This document shows, piece by piece, positions 35,360 through 46,132 of a stretch of DNA of 64,000 nt. The stretch comes from an uncultured Puniceicoccaceae bacterium (GTDB taxonomy: Bacteria > Verrucomicrobiota > Verrucomicrobiia > Opitutales > Coraliomargaritaceae), in NCBI GenBank assembly GCA_913031135.1, contig CAJWEH010000002.1, forward strand, positions 1-64,000, given 5' to 3'. The notes under the pieces were generated by a model. The model had not been told where the DNA came from, made no database searches, and saw nothing but the letters and a program-made list of their open reading frames with translations. A program made the translations under genes and the position numbers. Within the stretch, counting starts at the first letter, position 1. Every line of letters begins with the position of its first letter.

Positions 35360-36346
35360 ATGCTACTTAGATTATCCCTTTTTTACTTCTTACTCATAAG
35401 CTTACTTATGTCTCTTCCTATGACACCTTCAAACCTGATCAATGATGAAGCGTGGGCTATCGCTTATTCTGGGTTCAGATTGGGGCAACATCCCGACCGG
35501 GGTGATGGAGCTAAGAATCCAAGCGAATCAGATATAATTGAGGATTTAGATATTTTAGTTAAAGAAGGCTTTCAATTAATTCGTATGTATGATTGTGATC
35601 AAAATACGCAAGATACATTGAATGTAATTCGAAGTAATGAATATCCGATTAAAGTGCTTTTAGGTGTTTGGTTAGATGCTGAACTGAGTAATCACGATGG
35701 CTGTGGATGGCTTGAAGAACCGATTCCCCAAGAAGAGCTTGAGGCAAATAAAAAGAGTAACTTAAAAGAAGTGATGGAAGCCATTAGGCTGTGCGAGGAA
35801 TATAGCGACATCATAGTAGCGGTAAACGTTGGTAATGAAAGCCTCGTAAGTTGGAATGATCACATGAATACAGAGGAGGGCGTCATCAGTTATATTCAAA
35901 CATTAAAGTCTAAAATAGACCAACCTGTAACAACCGCGGAGCCGTATTATTGGTGGAGAGATGTTGGAAAAAAGATAGCACAAGAGGTCGATTTTTTAGG
36001 AGTACACATATATCCATTATGGGAAGGACAATCCATTGATAATGCTATAGAGTACACGATTAACGGGATTAGGGATGTTGTCAGGCTATATCCAGATAAG
36101 AAAATTGCTATTTTAGAAGCTGGCTGGGCAACAACTGCTAATGAGTTTGGCGATCGCGCCAGTGAAGCGTACCAAAAAGAGTATTATAATGATCTTAAAA
36201 AGTGGGCAATTGATAATAACATTACCGTCTTTTTCTTTGAGGCATTCGATGAACCTTGGAAGGGTGAATCAGATGCCCCCGATGCTGCCGAGAAAAACTG
36301 GGGCATTTATTTTGAAAGCAGAGAGCCTAAGCAGGTGTTACAATAA
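35360..36346 (+). CDS. Secreted GH17-like beta-glucanase
   Basis: A signal peptide (about 1-20) precedes a TIM-barrel of the GH17-like kind; the protein has 328 residues. AYSGFRLGQHPD opens the barrel. The predicted acid/base is E160 (VNVGNES) and the nucleophile is E253 (ILEAGWATT), with FFEAFDEPWKG and AEKNWGIYF after it. The family cleaves beta-1,3-glucans such as laminarin. Periplasmic or secreted use of algal glucan is inferred. The 169 nt upstream hold a palindrome-rich AT tract but no clear promoter. No other polysaccharide gene is adjacent. Confidence 0.8.
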   Translation: MLLRLSLFYFLLISLLMSLPMTPSNLINDEAWAIAYSGFRLGQHPDRGDGAKNPSESDIIEDLDILVKEGFQLIRMYDCDQNTQDTLNVIRSNEYPIKVLLGVWLDAELSNHDGCGWLEEPIPQEELEANKKSNLKEVMEAIRLCEEYSDIIVAVNVGNESLVSWNDHMNTEEGVISYIQTLKSKIDQPVTTAEPYYWWRDVGKKIAQEVDFLGVHIYPLWEGQSIDNAIEYTINGIRDVVRLYPDKKIAILEAGWATTANEFGDRASEAYQKEYYNDLKKWAIDNNITVFFFEAFDEPWKGESDAPDAAEKNWGIYFESREPKQVLQ

Positions 36347-36419
36347 TAACGAAACTCATTTGTAGTTTATTTTAAACACTGTACTTCTTAATATCTAATT
36401 ATCGATAGGCGATAGGGCA

Positions 36420-36500
<81 letters not shown>

Positions 36501-36566
36501 TAAATTATCCTTATTGTTTTAAGATTTCCAACTGTGTCTCTAGGTCAAGTTTTAAAGTGTTATGAT

Positions 36567-37826
36567 TTAATCTAGTGATATTTGTAGGCGTATGTAGCCT
36601 TGAGGAGAATCGGCTAGGGGAAGGGTGCGTCTGTACACTTCAGTTATGGTACCGTCTGTATTTTCAATACTATTGATCAGGCTAATGTTGGATTGGGTAT
36701 TTTGCCAATCGTGGAGGTTTGTGCTCGTGAGTACGGAGTAACTGACACCACCATTGAGTGAACTAGGTCGTATCAAAGCATAGTTGAAATAGTCTTCTGA
36801 ATTCGTGCTATCGATATAATAGTATGGGGCTCGCTCTGGTTCTGCTTCATTCGGGTTGGTTTGGAAAGCGTATTCAAGGATTTGTGGCATGCCGTCGTTA
36901 TCTGTATCGGATTGGTAATCACTTTCCGTTTCATATAAGCTATGATCAACGAGCCACCCTAAATAGGTACTAGTGTCCGGTATGTGGGATTGTATCGTTT
37001 CCCTGTACTGTGACAATTGTACATAGGTATTGGAATCCCTGGAGAAAATAGAACCACTAAAGGTACTGCTTTCATTGGTCGAGACGAGTGTGGCGATCCC
37101 TGCCAATTTCCAGATACCATCCTCTTTGATAAAAAGCCCTGAGCCTGAATCAAAAAGTCCAAGTCCTGCTTCATTATTACCGTTATTAGAATCTAGATTT
37201 GTTTTTAAACTATGGTAATTATAATTGTAGCCAGTATCCGCCTCTTGTAATTGAACCGATGCAATGCGATTCGTTCCCCAGCGTTTTTGAATGGTAGAAT
37301 TATCTCCCCAATTCCAAGTACGGGCGTTGCCTGTTTGGTTCGCTTGATTGGGATCTCTTCCTCTACCCCAACCAATCAGAGTCGTATTTTTATTCGATTC
37401 TGTATTGATTTGAGTGTAAAATAAAGTGTCTGGCAAATTGGGATCTTCTATTAATTTAAATAATTTACAGTCAGCTTCTTCAATTTTAATTGAAGCGAAT
37501 TCAGGATCTATTTTATAAAAGATTGTTCCATCAAAGGTGACATAACGATTATTCAGGCTGACATGATTGGCTGTCAGTAAGTACTTACCACTGATAGAGA
37601 CTGCGGAACCACTAGTCCCACTCCCACTTGCATAGCACACTCGTGCAACCGAGTTAAAAATAGTTTCTTTGCCTGTGCCCGTCGCATCTGTATTGGCTGC
37701 ATTATCGCCACTGTAAAGAATGAGCGCCTTGGCTTTTGGTAGAATTCCTAGAAAACTCAGAAGCATTAAGGCTATAAGTGCTAATTGATAGCCTAGAGGA
37801 GAATCCAGGTGCCTTCTGGCGTGCAT
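36567..37826 (-). CDS. Secreted trypsin-like serine protease
   Basis: This 419-residue protein has an N-terminal hydrophobic segment (about 15-34) and an S1-family core. The triad is read as H88 (LLTANHV), D119 (EEADCKLFKL) and S227 (FDSGSG, in place of GDSGG). The C-terminus has DTDNDGMPQILEYAFQTNP (about 316-334) followed by a beta-rich tail (YSVLTSTNLHDWQ), a combination I associate with exported Verrucomicrobiota proteins. No membrane anchor or sorting motif is seen at the very end. The Ser-box variant (DSGSG) leaves some doubt about activity. Confidence 0.78.
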   Translation of the reverse strand: MHARRHLDSPLGYQLALIALMLLSFLGILPKAKALILYSGDNAANTDATGTGKETIFNSVARVCYASGSGTSGSAVSISGKYLLTANHVSLNNRYVTFDGTIFYKIDPEFASIKIEEADCKLFKLIEDPNLPDTLFYTQINTESNKNTTLIGWGRGRDPNQANQTGNARTWNWGDNSTIQKRWGTNRIASVQLQEADTGYNYNYHSLKTNLDSNNGNNEAGLGLFDSGSGLFIKEDGIWKLAGIATLVSTNESSTFSGSIFSRDSNTYVQLSQYRETIQSHIPDTSTYLGWLVDHSLYETESDYQSDTDNDGMPQILEYAFQTNPNEAEPERAPYYYIDSTNSEDYFNYALIRPSSLNGGVSYSVLTSTNLHDWQNTQSNISLINSIENTDGTITEVYRRTLPLADSPQGYIRLQISLD

Positions 37827-37903
37827 TTGAGTTTTAGGGTATGAGTTTGGGGTTATATTAGAATGTGAGCGTACTCTTTATTCCAATAAATTAAATTAAA
37901 GGG

Positions 37904-38566
37904 TTATCGTCTTTGAAGAAGAAAGTATAAGAGCCACCCTAAGCTAGAAATGAAAGCTGCGACATAAGTGAATGCAGCTGCATCTAGTGTTTCATTGACG
38001 CCTTTGATTTCATCGGACTCAACGATTCCGAGTCCGACTAATTGTCTCTTTGCACGGACACTTGCGTCGAATTCAACTGGCAGGGTGACGAGTTGAAATA
38101 TGGTTAAAACTAAGTAGATGAAAATACCGAGGTAAATTAGTGATGTTCCCAAATTGAAAAAGAAACCACCAAACATAACGATGGGTAATAATTGTGAAGA
38201 AAAATTTGTAATAGGTACTAATGCCATGCGGAGATTTAAAGGGGCGTATGCTTCTTTATCTTGTATCGCGTGTCCTGCCTCATGTGCAGCTACCCCAAGG
38301 GCGGCTAGGCTTGTTCCATGATAGTTATCTCGAGAGAGTGCAAGGCGTTTATTGGAGGGATCATAATGATCTGTAAGTGTTCCAGCACATTGTACGATTT
38401 CTACATTATGAATACCTGCACTTCTCATTACCGCTTCAGCTGCTTCTCGTCCCGTGATCCTTCCTCTAGACTGAATTTGGGCATTTTTGCTATAGGCACT
38501 TTTAACTCTCATTTGAGCATATAAGCCTACTGCGATTGGAATAAGTATTAAAATAATGAAATTCAT
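37904..38566 (-). CDS. YugP-type neutral zinc metallopeptidase
   Basis: This 220-residue membrane protein belongs to the Zn_peptidase_2 (YugP) family. An N-terminal hydrophobic segment is followed by the zinc-binding motif H95-E-A-G-H99 (VAAHEAGHAIQDKEAYAP), then membrane segments and the typical LPVEFDASVRAKRQL and GVNETLDAAAFTYVAAF. Its substrate is unknown. It is read divergently from the neighbouring thioredoxin-like gene. Confidence 0.9.
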   Translation of the reverse strand: MNFIILILIPIAVGLYAQMRVKSAYSKNAQIQSRGRITGREAAEAVMRSAGIHNVEIVQCAGTLTDHYDPSNKRLALSRDNYHGTSLAALGVAAHEAGHAIQDKEAYAPLNLRMALVPITNFSSQLLPIVMFGGFFFNLGTSLIYLGIFIYLVLTIFQLVTLPVEFDASVRAKRQLVGLGIVESDEIKGVNETLDAAAFTYVAAFISSLGWLLYFLLQRR

Positions 38567-38642
38567 AATATTTATAATAGATGAAAATTTTTAATTTTCA
38601 ATATTTAGCTGACAATTTTTTCTTTAAATCAATAGTAACAAT

Positions 38643-39143
38643 ATGAAATTACTAGGATTATTTATTTTTATCACAGCAGGCGTTTCTCTTGCAGTTTATT
38701 TTGGGAATAGTTCCAAAGCAGAGGTATTCAGTGAAGTCAATGGAACCGAGAGAGTCGAGGCACTGAATTGGTCTACAAACTTTGAAGAGTCTTTGGCAGA
38801 AGCGAAGGAATCAGGGAAGTTTATGTTGCTTTTTTTTACTGGTTCGGATTGGTGCCCTCCTTGTATTGCTTTAGATCGTGAGGTATTGAGTAAAAAGCCT
38901 TTTCATGACTTTGCTAAGGAGCATTTAATTCTTGTTAAAGTGGATGAGCCTGAGGGATACATTTTAGAGGAAGCAGTGCGATTACAAAATGAACGCCTCA
39001 ATGTGATTTATCGGGTCTTTTTTAGTTATCCGACTGTGGTATTAACGGATTCAGAGGGAATGGAGATCGCAAGAACTAGCTATCGAAGGGGTGGTGCTAA
39101 TAGATATGTTCGGCACTTAAAGTCTTTATTGGGCTTGAAATAG
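38643..39143 (+). CDS. Membrane-anchored thioredoxin-like protein
   Basis: A single N-terminal hydrophobic segment (about 3-20) anchors a periplasmic thioredoxin fold of 166 residues. The redox motif is C71-P-P-C74 (GSDWCPPCIALDRE), close to the DUF255/thioredoxin_7 type, and the cis-Pro is in FFSYPTVVLTD. It probably reduces or oxidises periplasmic thiols. It is flanked by genes on the other strand; only 4 nt separate its stop from the end of typA. Confidence 0.85.
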   Translation: MKLLGLFIFITAGVSLAVYFGNSSKAEVFSEVNGTERVEALNWSTNFEESLAEAKESGKFMLLFFTGSDWCPPCIALDREVLSKKPFHDFAKEHLILVKVDEPEGYILEEAVRLQNERLNVIYRVFFSYPTVVLTDSEGMEIARTSYRRGGANRYVRHLKSLLGLK

Positions 39144-39147
39144 CGTA

Positions 39148-40983
39148 CTATTTATTTTTTTCAGCTTTTGCTAACTTTCTTCGTTGATTGGAATCGAGTA
39201 CACGCTTGCGAAGTCTTAAAAAGTTTGGTGTGGCTTCTACGAGTTCATCGGAGGCAATGTACTCAATGGCTCGTTCGAGAGAGAAATTAAGTGGAGGGGC
39301 TAATTGAATGCCCTTATCGGATCCAGAGGCGCGCATATTGTCTAGTTGTTTTGCTTTGGTTGGGTTGACGGGCAGATCTTCTTTTCTAGGGTTTTCTCCA
39401 ATGATTTGTCCTTCATAAACTTCTTCGCCGGTTCCTATGAATAATTTTCCTCTATTTTGTATCATGTCTAGGGCGTAGGGCATTGATTTCCCTTGATCCA
39501 TGCTAACGAGTGTCCCTGTTTGTCGGGTATTAATTTCTCCGCAGTAGGGACGGTATTCTAGAAAGGAATGACTGAGCACGCCATGACCAGAAGTCATGGT
39601 GGTTAGGTCACTTTCAAAACCAATGATTCCACGAGTCGGCCCTTCTGCTTCGACCGTCACGCCTGCATTGTGGTGTTCTAAGTTTGTGACTTTTGCTTTT
39701 CGCTTGGAGAGATTTTCCATGACGCCACCGAGGTGTTCTTCGTCTACTTCAATCCACAGTTGCTCGAAAGGTTCACATCGGGTGCCTTCGATGTCTTTAT
39801 AGAGGACAGTCGGTCTAGAAACGAGTACCTCGAAGCCTTCTCGTCGCATCGTTTCAACGAGTACAGCAATCTGCATCGCGCCACGGGCATTAACTAAAAA
39901 ACGGGTGCCGTCTTCGGTGTCTTCAAGAGAAATGGATATATTGGATTGGGTTTCACGCTGAAGGCGTTCTCGGATTTGGCGAGAGGTCACTTTTTTTCCA
40001 TCACGACCCGCTAGTGGTCCGTTGTTAACCGAAAATTCCATTTGAACAGTTGCGGGATCAATTTCCACGAAGGGTAGGGATTCTGCTGAGCTCTCGGCGG
40101 CGAGTGTTTCTCCGATATCAATGGATTCAAATCCCGCAAGACCGAGGATGTCTCCTGCGTGTGCGACTTCAATATCATCTGTTTTGAGACCAGAAAAAGT
40201 TTTCATCTTGGTGATTTTGACTCGGTCTTTTGAGCCATCTTTTCGCAAGGCAAAGATGGATTGCCCTTGTTTGATTTCGCCTGAGAGAATACGCCCAATT
40301 GCCATTCGTCCAACATACTCATCCCAATCAATATTGGACACTAACATTCTAAATGGAGCGTCTTCAACACTTGGTGGTGGAATCCGTTCAACAATGGTTT
40401 CAAAAAGGGCTGTCATGTCTGTCCTTGCTCCATTGACTTCTCGGTCTGCAAAGCCGTTTTTAGCAGAGGCATAGAGGAAGGGTGCATTAAATTGATCATC
40501 GTCTGCTTCAAGGTCTAGGAAAAGCTCGAGCACTTTATCGTGTACCCATTCTGAGCGTGCTGTATCTCTGTCTATTTTGTTGATCACGCAGATCGTTTTG
40601 AGCCCTTGGTTCAGGGCTTTCTTGAGTACCCATCTAGTTTGAGCTTGAGGTCCACCGACTGCATCGGTCAGTAACAGGACACCATCGACCATTTTCATGA
40701 CTCGTTCGACTTCAGCTCCAAAGTCTGCGTGTCCTGGAGTGTCTACAATATTAATGGTATAGGTCTTATTATTTTTTTTATCTTCCCATCGTATAGCCGT
40801 ATTTTTTGCTTTAATGGTAATGCCTTTCTCTCTTTCAAGGTCCATAGAGTCCATCATTCGCTCTTCGGTCGATTGGTTTTCTCTAAAGGTCCCGCTTTGT
40901 TTGAGCAGGCAATCTACCAGTGTGGTTTTTCCGTGATCAACGTGTGCAATGATCGCAATGTTTCTAATTAATTCGGCATTCAT
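39148..40983 (-). CDS. typA: Ribosome-associated GTPase TypA/BipA
   Basis: This translational GTPase has 611 residues from ATG 40983, which precedes the conserved [19 protein letters not shown]. The G domain has [33 protein letters not shown] and [11 protein letters not shown]-like domains III and V and the BipA-specific C-terminal domain ([18 protein letters not shown], then [17 protein letters not shown]) follow. It acts in 50S assembly and in stress and cold adaptation. An upstream in-frame extension of 11 codons has no support. Confidence 0.96.
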   Translation of the reverse strand: MNAELIRNIAIIAHVDHGKTTLVDCLLKQSGTFRENQSTEERMMDSMDLEREKGITIKAKNTAIRWEDKKNNKTYTINIVDTPGHADFGAEVERVMKMVDGVLLLTDAVGGPQAQTRWVLKKALNQGLKTICVINKIDRDTARSEWVHDKVLELFLDLEADDDQFNAPFLYASAKNGFADREVNGARTDMTALFETIVERIPPPSVEDAPFRMLVSNIDWDEYVGRMAIGRILSGEIKQGQSIFALRKDGSKDRVKITKMKTFSGLKTDDIEVAHAGDILGLAGFESIDIGETLAAESSAESLPFVEIDPATVQMEFSVNNGPLAGRDGKKVTSRQIRERLQRETQSNISISLEDTEDGTRFLVNARGAMQIAVLVETMRREGFEVLVSRPTVLYKDIEGTRCEPFEQLWIEVDEEHLGGVMENLSKRKAKVTNLEHHNAGVTVEAEGPTRGIIGFESDLTTMTSGHGVLSHSFLEYRPYCGEINTRQTGTLVSMDQGKSMPYALDMIQNRGKLFIGTGEEVYEGQIIGENPRKEDLPVNPTKAKQLDNMRASGSDKGIQLAPPLNFSLERAIEYIASDELVEATPNFLRLRKRVLDSNQRRKLAKAEKNK

Positions 40984-41058
40984 GTTACTATGTCTTCTTT
41001 GAGAGTCCCTTCTCAAATGAATGAAATCCTATAAGTAGCAAGAAATTTGATAAAAAAC

Positions 41059-42423
41059 TTATACGCCAATAGGTTGGCATGGATTTGGATTAATGATTTT
41101 TGTTTGAGGAACTTGCTCATTGAGTTGCTCTTCAAACCATTTTCGGGCAGCGGTTTCTCCGTGATTTAATACAATTGCTCTAGCATCGGATTGAACGGCG
41201 TAGTTCAATAGTGATTCTCGATCTGCGTGGCCACTCAAATCAAATTGTTCAATCGAAGCACGAAGGGGTGATAAGTAGTCATAGGCTCGAAAATAAAAGG
41301 TTTCAGAATCACTTTCGTTACTGGCTAATAGTTTTCCACCTGGAGTGTCTGGATCATTATATCCAACAAAGCAAATGCCATTTTCTTTATGGGCTAAGAG
41401 TGATGCGGCCAATTTATAGGAGGGTGTGTGTTCAACCATCATTCCACTACTCACTATATAAATTCCCTTGTTTTTAATGTTTTTGCCAGGGCGTAGCTTG
41501 GGGTCGGGAGCTTTGATCTTTAATTGGTCTAAGATGCGATGTTCAAAGTCTATCAAGCCGGTTTTTTTGTGAATTTTATCAAAATAATTACAAATGTCGA
41601 TTCCAAGACCGGTTGAGTAAATGGGAGCTTTTTTGAGAATTCCAAAATTGATCGATTCTTGGATGATTTTGAAAATTTCTTGCATTCTACCCAGAGCAAA
41701 GACGGGTATTAGGCAGCTGCCGTTTCTTTCTAGGATAGCATTAATACTTTCAATTAGTCGATCGACTTCGGTTTCACGATTACTGGATTTGTCTCGCTCA
41801 GTAGCACCACGTGTTGTTTCTAAGAAAAGCACATCGATTTTGCCTTTTGGTAAATGTGCACCAGGCAAGGTTCTTTGAGCTTCAAAGAGGACATCGCCTG
41901 AAAAGACTATGCGTTGGTGTTTGTGGATGATTTCAAAAGCACTTGCACCCGCTACATGACCGGCAGGGTGAACTATGATTTGGACTGAATCAGATCCCTT
42001 ATAAAAAACTTCCGCCTTTTCAAATGCTAAGGCTAATAGTTGATTTTTCACATGGTCTATATCTCTATGCTGATAGAGCGGTAATTCAGTCAGCCCGAGT
42101 TCCTCTCTTTGACGTTTCATCACATTAATTGAATTCCGCAACATTCTGGGTGCTAATGTGAGATTTGGGATTGATGTGACAATGGGGGCATTGGGATGGC
42201 TTTTTGAAATAATTGGGAGGGAGCCGATGTGATCCAAATGGCAATGGGTTAGGAGGATCAAGTCAATTTCCCTGCCATTGATCGTACTGAAATTGGGCAT
42301 GGCGTCTCTACCTTCTTTTTTAGGGTGTAGACCGCTGTCTACAAGGATGTTGAAGGATCCAATTGAGATGAGTGTTGAATTCGCCCCAATTTCGCCATGC
42401 GTATTTAAGTCAATGAATTCCAT
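41059..42423 (-). CDS. Beta-CASP metallo-beta-lactamase (RNA-processing nuclease family)
   Basis: This 454-residue cytosolic protein has the metal site H60-x-H62-x-D64-H65 (LLTHCHLDHIGSL), then HPAGHVAGASAFEI, FSGDV and the beta-CASP motifs (IPVFALGRMQEI, SSGMMVEHTPSYKLA, DLSGHADRESLLNYA). This matches the CPSF-like/YsnA group of nucleases. RNA cleavage is inferred from the family; no KH domain is present. It is upstream of typA on the same strand, and the purine genes run divergently. Confidence 0.85.
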   Translation of the reverse strand: MEFIDLNTHGEIGANSTLISIGSFNILVDSGLHPKKEGRDAMPNFSTINGREIDLILLTHCHLDHIGSLPIISKSHPNAPIVTSIPNLTLAPRMLRNSINVMKRQREELGLTELPLYQHRDIDHVKNQLLALAFEKAEVFYKGSDSVQIIVHPAGHVAGASAFEIIHKHQRIVFSGDVLFEAQRTLPGAHLPKGKIDVLFLETTRGATERDKSSNRETEVDRLIESINAILERNGSCLIPVFALGRMQEIFKIIQESINFGILKKAPIYSTGLGIDICNYFDKIHKKTGLIDFEHRILDQLKIKAPDPKLRPGKNIKNKGIYIVSSGMMVEHTPSYKLAASLLAHKENGICFVGYNDPDTPGGKLLASNESDSETFYFRAYDYLSPLRASIEQFDLSGHADRESLLNYAVQSDARAIVLNHGETAARKWFEEQLNEQVPQTKIINPNPCQPIGV

Positions 42424-42536
42424 TTATATAAAGTGAAGGGATCTAAAAAAATGAGCCAAAAAATCACTATTATCGTTAAATTCGTAGAATCAAGCGTTTC
42501 TTTGAAGTTCCTAATGAAGATTTCAATTTTTGAATG

Positions 42537-42552
42537 TTTACATTATTGTAAA
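42537..42552. promoter_or_regulatory. Perfect 16-nt palindrome upstream of purF
   Basis: TTTACA, TTAT centre, TGTAAA: two perfect 6-nt half-sites, 32 nt before the purF ATG and 113 nt from the divergent nuclease gene. Its form suits an operator for a dimeric repressor acting on the purF-purH pair. It differs from the E. coli PurR site, and no regulator gene is nearby. The sequence is AT-rich, so chance cannot be excluded. Confidence 0.4.
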
Positions 42553-42584
42553 ATTGCTAACTGTAATTCGTATCAGATTTATCT

Positions 42585-44498
42585 ATGAGTGATTTTTTAA
42601 AGCATGAATGTGGCATCGCGATGGTTCGTATGCTCAAACCTTTAGGCTATTATAAAGAGAAATACGGTTCGTCGCTTTATGGCTTTAATCAGTTGTTTTT
42701 GTTGATGGAAAAGCAACACAATCGCGGGCAAGATGGATCAGGTGTTGGGTGTTTGAAACTCGATATGCCGGTCGGCCACCCCTATATTGCACGAAAGCGA
42801 AGTATAGAAACTAATTCTCTTGCAAGAATTTTTAATAATTTATTGTCCGATTATGATCAAATGGTAAAAAAAGGGATTATTTTCCCTGAATTCCCGTATT
42901 CTGTGAAAGAGAATTTTAGTTTTGGGGGAGAGATTTTGCTAGGGCATCTTCGATACGGGACTTCTGGAGTCTACTCATCAAAAAATTGCCATCCCTTTGT
43001 GCGTCAGTCTAATTGGCCAACTAAAAGCCTTATGCTTGCAGGTAACTTTACGATTACAAACGAGAAGGATATTAATCAACAATTGATCGATCATGGTCAG
43101 CACCCAATTTTTGGCACAGATACGCAGGCAGTTTTGGAGGAAATTGGATTTCACTTAGATGAAGCTCATGATTCAATCTATCGAAAAATGCGGAAAGATA
43201 ATATTGAGGGGCTTCAGATTCCAAAGATTATCAGCGATGAGTTAGATCCTATTCGTATTTTAAAAGCGTCTGCTAAAAATTGGGATGGTGGTTACACGAT
43301 AGCGGGGGTGATTGGGAATGGCGATAGTTTTGTTATGCGTGATCCCAATGGAATTCGCCCTTGTTTCTACCTTTGTGATGAGGAGGTTGTTGCATTTGCT
43401 TCGGAGCGAGTCGCATTGATGACGATATTTAATAAAGAAGCTTCTGAAATTCAGGAACTAGAGCCAGGAATGGCGATGGTTGTGAAACGCAATGGACGCA
43501 TTTATTCCGATCGTTTTATTGATGAGCGCAAACATCACCCTTGTTCTTTTGAACGTATTTATTTTTCAAGAGGGAATGACCCCGAAATCTATCAAGAGCG
43601 AAAAGCGCTGGGTGCCGCTTTAAGAGACCAAGTAGTTGAGGCAATCGACAATGATTTTGGGAATAGCGTGTTTAGTTTTGTGCCGAACACGGCCGAAGTG
43701 GCTTATTATGGCTTGCTTGAATCCTTACGATTGCATCGGCGAAAAGAGGTGAAAGCAGAATTGATGGAGGCTTATAAAACAGGGAAGTTAGATGAGCAAT
43801 TGATCGATCGTTTGATCATGGGGAATTGGCCAAAAGGCGAGAAGATCGCACACAAAGATATTAAATTGCGAACCTTTATTTCTCAAGAGAAAGGAAGGAG
43901 TCAGTTGGTTTCTCATGTTTATGATATTACATATGGCGTGGTTAAAGAAAAAGATAGTTTAGTTGTGATTGATGATTCAATCGTTCGAGGGACTACACTT
44001 AAAGAGTCGATTTTGAAGATTTTGAGTCGGACAAATCCTAAAAAAATCATAATTGCATCAACTGCTCCTCAAATTCGGTATCCGGATTGCTATGGTATCG
44101 ATATGTCCGAGCTTTCAAAATTCATCGCTTTTAAGGCAGTGATTGAATTGGTTAAAGATGATAAAGCGACGGATCTATTGAAAGAGATTTATCATGAATG
44201 TTTGAATCAACAAGACAAGCATCCGAGTGAAATGAAAAATTTTGTGAAACAGATTTATGATCGCTATTCTGATGAGACCGTTGCCCAAAAAATAGCCGAA
44301 CTCGTCTATCCAAAATCGGTATCTTGGAAGGGAGAGCTTGAAATATTATTCCTAAAAGTCGACAAAATGCGAACGGCTCTAGAAGGTCATGATGGGGATT
44401 GGTATTTTACAGGCAATTATCCGACCTACGGGGGACTTTCTGTTTTGAATAAGGCTTATATTAATTTTTATGAAAATAAGGATGGTCGAGCCTACTAA
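42585..44498 (+). CDS. purF: Amidophosphoribosyltransferase, long form
   Basis: The enzyme makes 5-phosphoribosylamine from PRPP and glutamine, the first purine step. At 637 residues it is longer than the usual 450-500. The glutaminase nucleophile is the Cys in HECGIAM at position 9, so a short propeptide must be removed to expose it. HNRGQDGSG and GHLRYGTSG follow. The PRPP-binding loop is VVIDDSIVRGTT. The additional length is spread through the glutaminase domain (about 85-110, 190-240) and the C-terminus. I recall similar long forms in Bacteroidota. purH follows after 27 nt. Confidence 0.9.
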   Translation: MSDFLKHECGIAMVRMLKPLGYYKEKYGSSLYGFNQLFLLMEKQHNRGQDGSGVGCLKLDMPVGHPYIARKRSIETNSLARIFNNLLSDYDQMVKKGIIFPEFPYSVKENFSFGGEILLGHLRYGTSGVYSSKNCHPFVRQSNWPTKSLMLAGNFTITNEKDINQQLIDHGQHPIFGTDTQAVLEEIGFHLDEAHDSIYRKMRKDNIEGLQIPKIISDELDPIRILKASAKNWDGGYTIAGVIGNGDSFVMRDPNGIRPCFYLCDEEVVAFASERVALMTIFNKEASEIQELEPGMAMVVKRNGRIYSDRFIDERKHHPCSFERIYFSRGNDPEIYQERKALGAALRDQVVEAIDNDFGNSVFSFVPNTAEVAYYGLLESLRLHRRKEVKAELMEAYKTGKLDEQLIDRLIMGNWPKGEKIAHKDIKLRTFISQEKGRSQLVSHVYDITYGVVKEKDSLVVIDDSIVRGTTLKESILKILSRTNPKKIIIASTAPQIRYPDCYGIDMSELSKFIAFKAVIELVKDDKATDLLKEIYHECLNQQDKHPSEMKNFVKQIYDRYSDETVAQKIAELVYPKSVSWKGELEILFLKVDKMRTALEGHDGDWYFTGNYPTYGGLSVLNKAYINFYENKDGRAY

Positions 44499-44525
44499 TA
44501 ATTAATTTTTAAAAACTATAATTCT

Positions 44526-46085
44526 ATGTCTAAATTAGCGTTAATTTCTGTCAGTGATAAATCAGGGCTTGTGCCATTTGCCAATGAGCTAGTGGAAGTC
44601 CATGGTTATAAGATATTATCAACGGGGGGGACTGCCAAATTATTGGAAAGCAATGGCGTCCCTACAACCGAGGTAAGCGAATATACCGGTTTCCCCGAAA
44701 TGATGGAAGGGCGAGTCAAAACCTTGCACCCTAAAATTCACGGAGGACTCTTAGCACGTAGAGATAAAGAGGATCATTTGGCTGCTGCTAAAACGCATGC
44801 CATCGAGATGATTGATTTAGTCGTAGTCAATTTATATCCCTTTGAGGAGACGGTTGCAAAGCCAGAGGTAAGCTATGAAACGGCTATTGAAAATATCGAC
44901 ATCGGTGGTCCTTCGATGCTTAGAAGCGCCGCAAAAAACCATGCTTCAGTGAGTGTGATTGTCGATAATGAAGATTACAGCCTCTATTTAGCAGCACTAG
45001 GTGATCCATCACGATTAGATTCTTTGAGGAAAGAGCTTGCATTAAAAGTATTTCAAAGGACTGCCAGCTATGATGGTGCTATTGCCTACTATTTAAAAGA
45101 ACAGGTGGATGCATCGAGGGAAACGCCAGACCTTGGCGCTATTTCTGGAATTCCAAGTGAGCTTGAGATCTCCTTAAAACGAGTCAAAGAATTGAGGTAC
45201 GGAGAAAATCCTCATCAAAAGGCGGCGCTATATGGAAACTTTTTTGACTGTTTTGAGCAACTTCAAGGTAAAGAGCTTAGCTTCAATAATATTATCGATA
45301 TTACAGCAGCTACGTATTTGATAGGAGAGTTTCAAAAGCCGACAGTCGCTATTTTGAAACACACAAACCCTTGTGGTGTTGCCAGTGATGAATCTTTAGT
45401 TAAAGCTTGGGAAAAGGCTTTTGAGACGGATAAGCAGGCACCCTTTGGTGGAATCATTGTCGTGAATCAAACCGTAGATTTGGCATTTGCTGAAGCTGTT
45501 TCGAGCATTTTCTGTGAAGTGATTATTGCTCCAGAATTTAGTTCAGAGGCTTTGGAGCTTTTATCTAAAAAGAAAAATCTGAGGCTTATGACGGTTAAAG
45601 ATAGTTTGCCTGCCGATTCTTTAAGGGAGATGCGTTCTGTAGTTGGAGGGGTATTAGTACAAGACAGAGACCTTTCTTTATCTAAGCAGTCTGATTTGGA
45701 AGTGGTAACAGAACGACAGCCTACGGATGCAGAGATGCGTTCTATGCGATTTGGATGGAATGTCGTGAAGCATGTGAAATCAAATGCGATTGTTTACACT
45801 GGAGATGAACGGACACTAGGAGTGGGAGCTGGTCAGATGTCACGAGTGGATAGCTCTAAAATTGCAGTTTGGAAGGCGGGTGAAGCAGGCCTAGACCTAA
45901 ACGGATCGGTCATTTGTTCGGATGCCTTTTTCCCATTTTCTGATGGACTGATTGCGGCTGCAGAGGCAGGGGCGACAGCAGTCATCCAGCCAGGGGGTTC
46001 TGTTCGAGATGCAGAGGTCATTGCAGCTGCAAATAAGCGTAATATGACGATGGTCTTTACGGGGCGTAGACATTTTAAACATTAA
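44526..46085 (+). CDS. purH: Bifunctional AICAR transformylase/IMP cyclohydrolase
   Basis: It performs the last two steps of IMP synthesis. It has 519 residues. The IMP cyclohydrolase half starts [15 protein letters not shown] and has [31 protein letters not shown]. The transformylase half has [31 protein letters not shown]-like ([11 protein letters not shown]), [20 protein letters not shown] and [14 protein letters not shown]. All are in family order. It is next to purF with a 27-nt gap. Confidence 0.97.
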   Translation: MSKLALISVSDKSGLVPFANELVEVHGYKILSTGGTAKLLESNGVPTTEVSEYTGFPEMMEGRVKTLHPKIHGGLLARRDKEDHLAAAKTHAIEMIDLVVVNLYPFEETVAKPEVSYETAIENIDIGGPSMLRSAAKNHASVSVIVDNEDYSLYLAALGDPSRLDSLRKELALKVFQRTASYDGAIAYYLKEQVDASRETPDLGAISGIPSELEISLKRVKELRYGENPHQKAALYGNFFDCFEQLQGKELSFNNIIDITAATYLIGEFQKPTVAILKHTNPCGVASDESLVKAWEKAFETDKQAPFGGIIVVNQTVDLAFAEAVSSIFCEVIIAPEFSSEALELLSKKKNLRLMTVKDSLPADSLREMRSVVGGVLVQDRDLSLSKQSDLEVVTERQPTDAEMRSMRFGWNVVKHVKSNAIVYTGDERTLGVGAGQMSRVDSSKIAVWKAGEAGLDLNGSVICSDAFFPFSDGLIAAAEAGATAVIQPGGSVRDAEVIAAANKRNMTMVFTGRRHFKH

Positions 46086-46132
46086 TTAAGATCGCTTATT
46101 TATTTTGAAGTGGGTGTCTTAGTTTTATTCAG

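Noticed and set aside
39596-40971. Plus-strand open frames opposite typA
   Set aside because: They are inside a well-conserved typA on the other strand and have no independent support.
46086-46132. Glycine riboswitch upstream of the gcv genes
   Set aside because: The gap to purH is 47 nt, too short for an aptamer, and no conserved elements are present.
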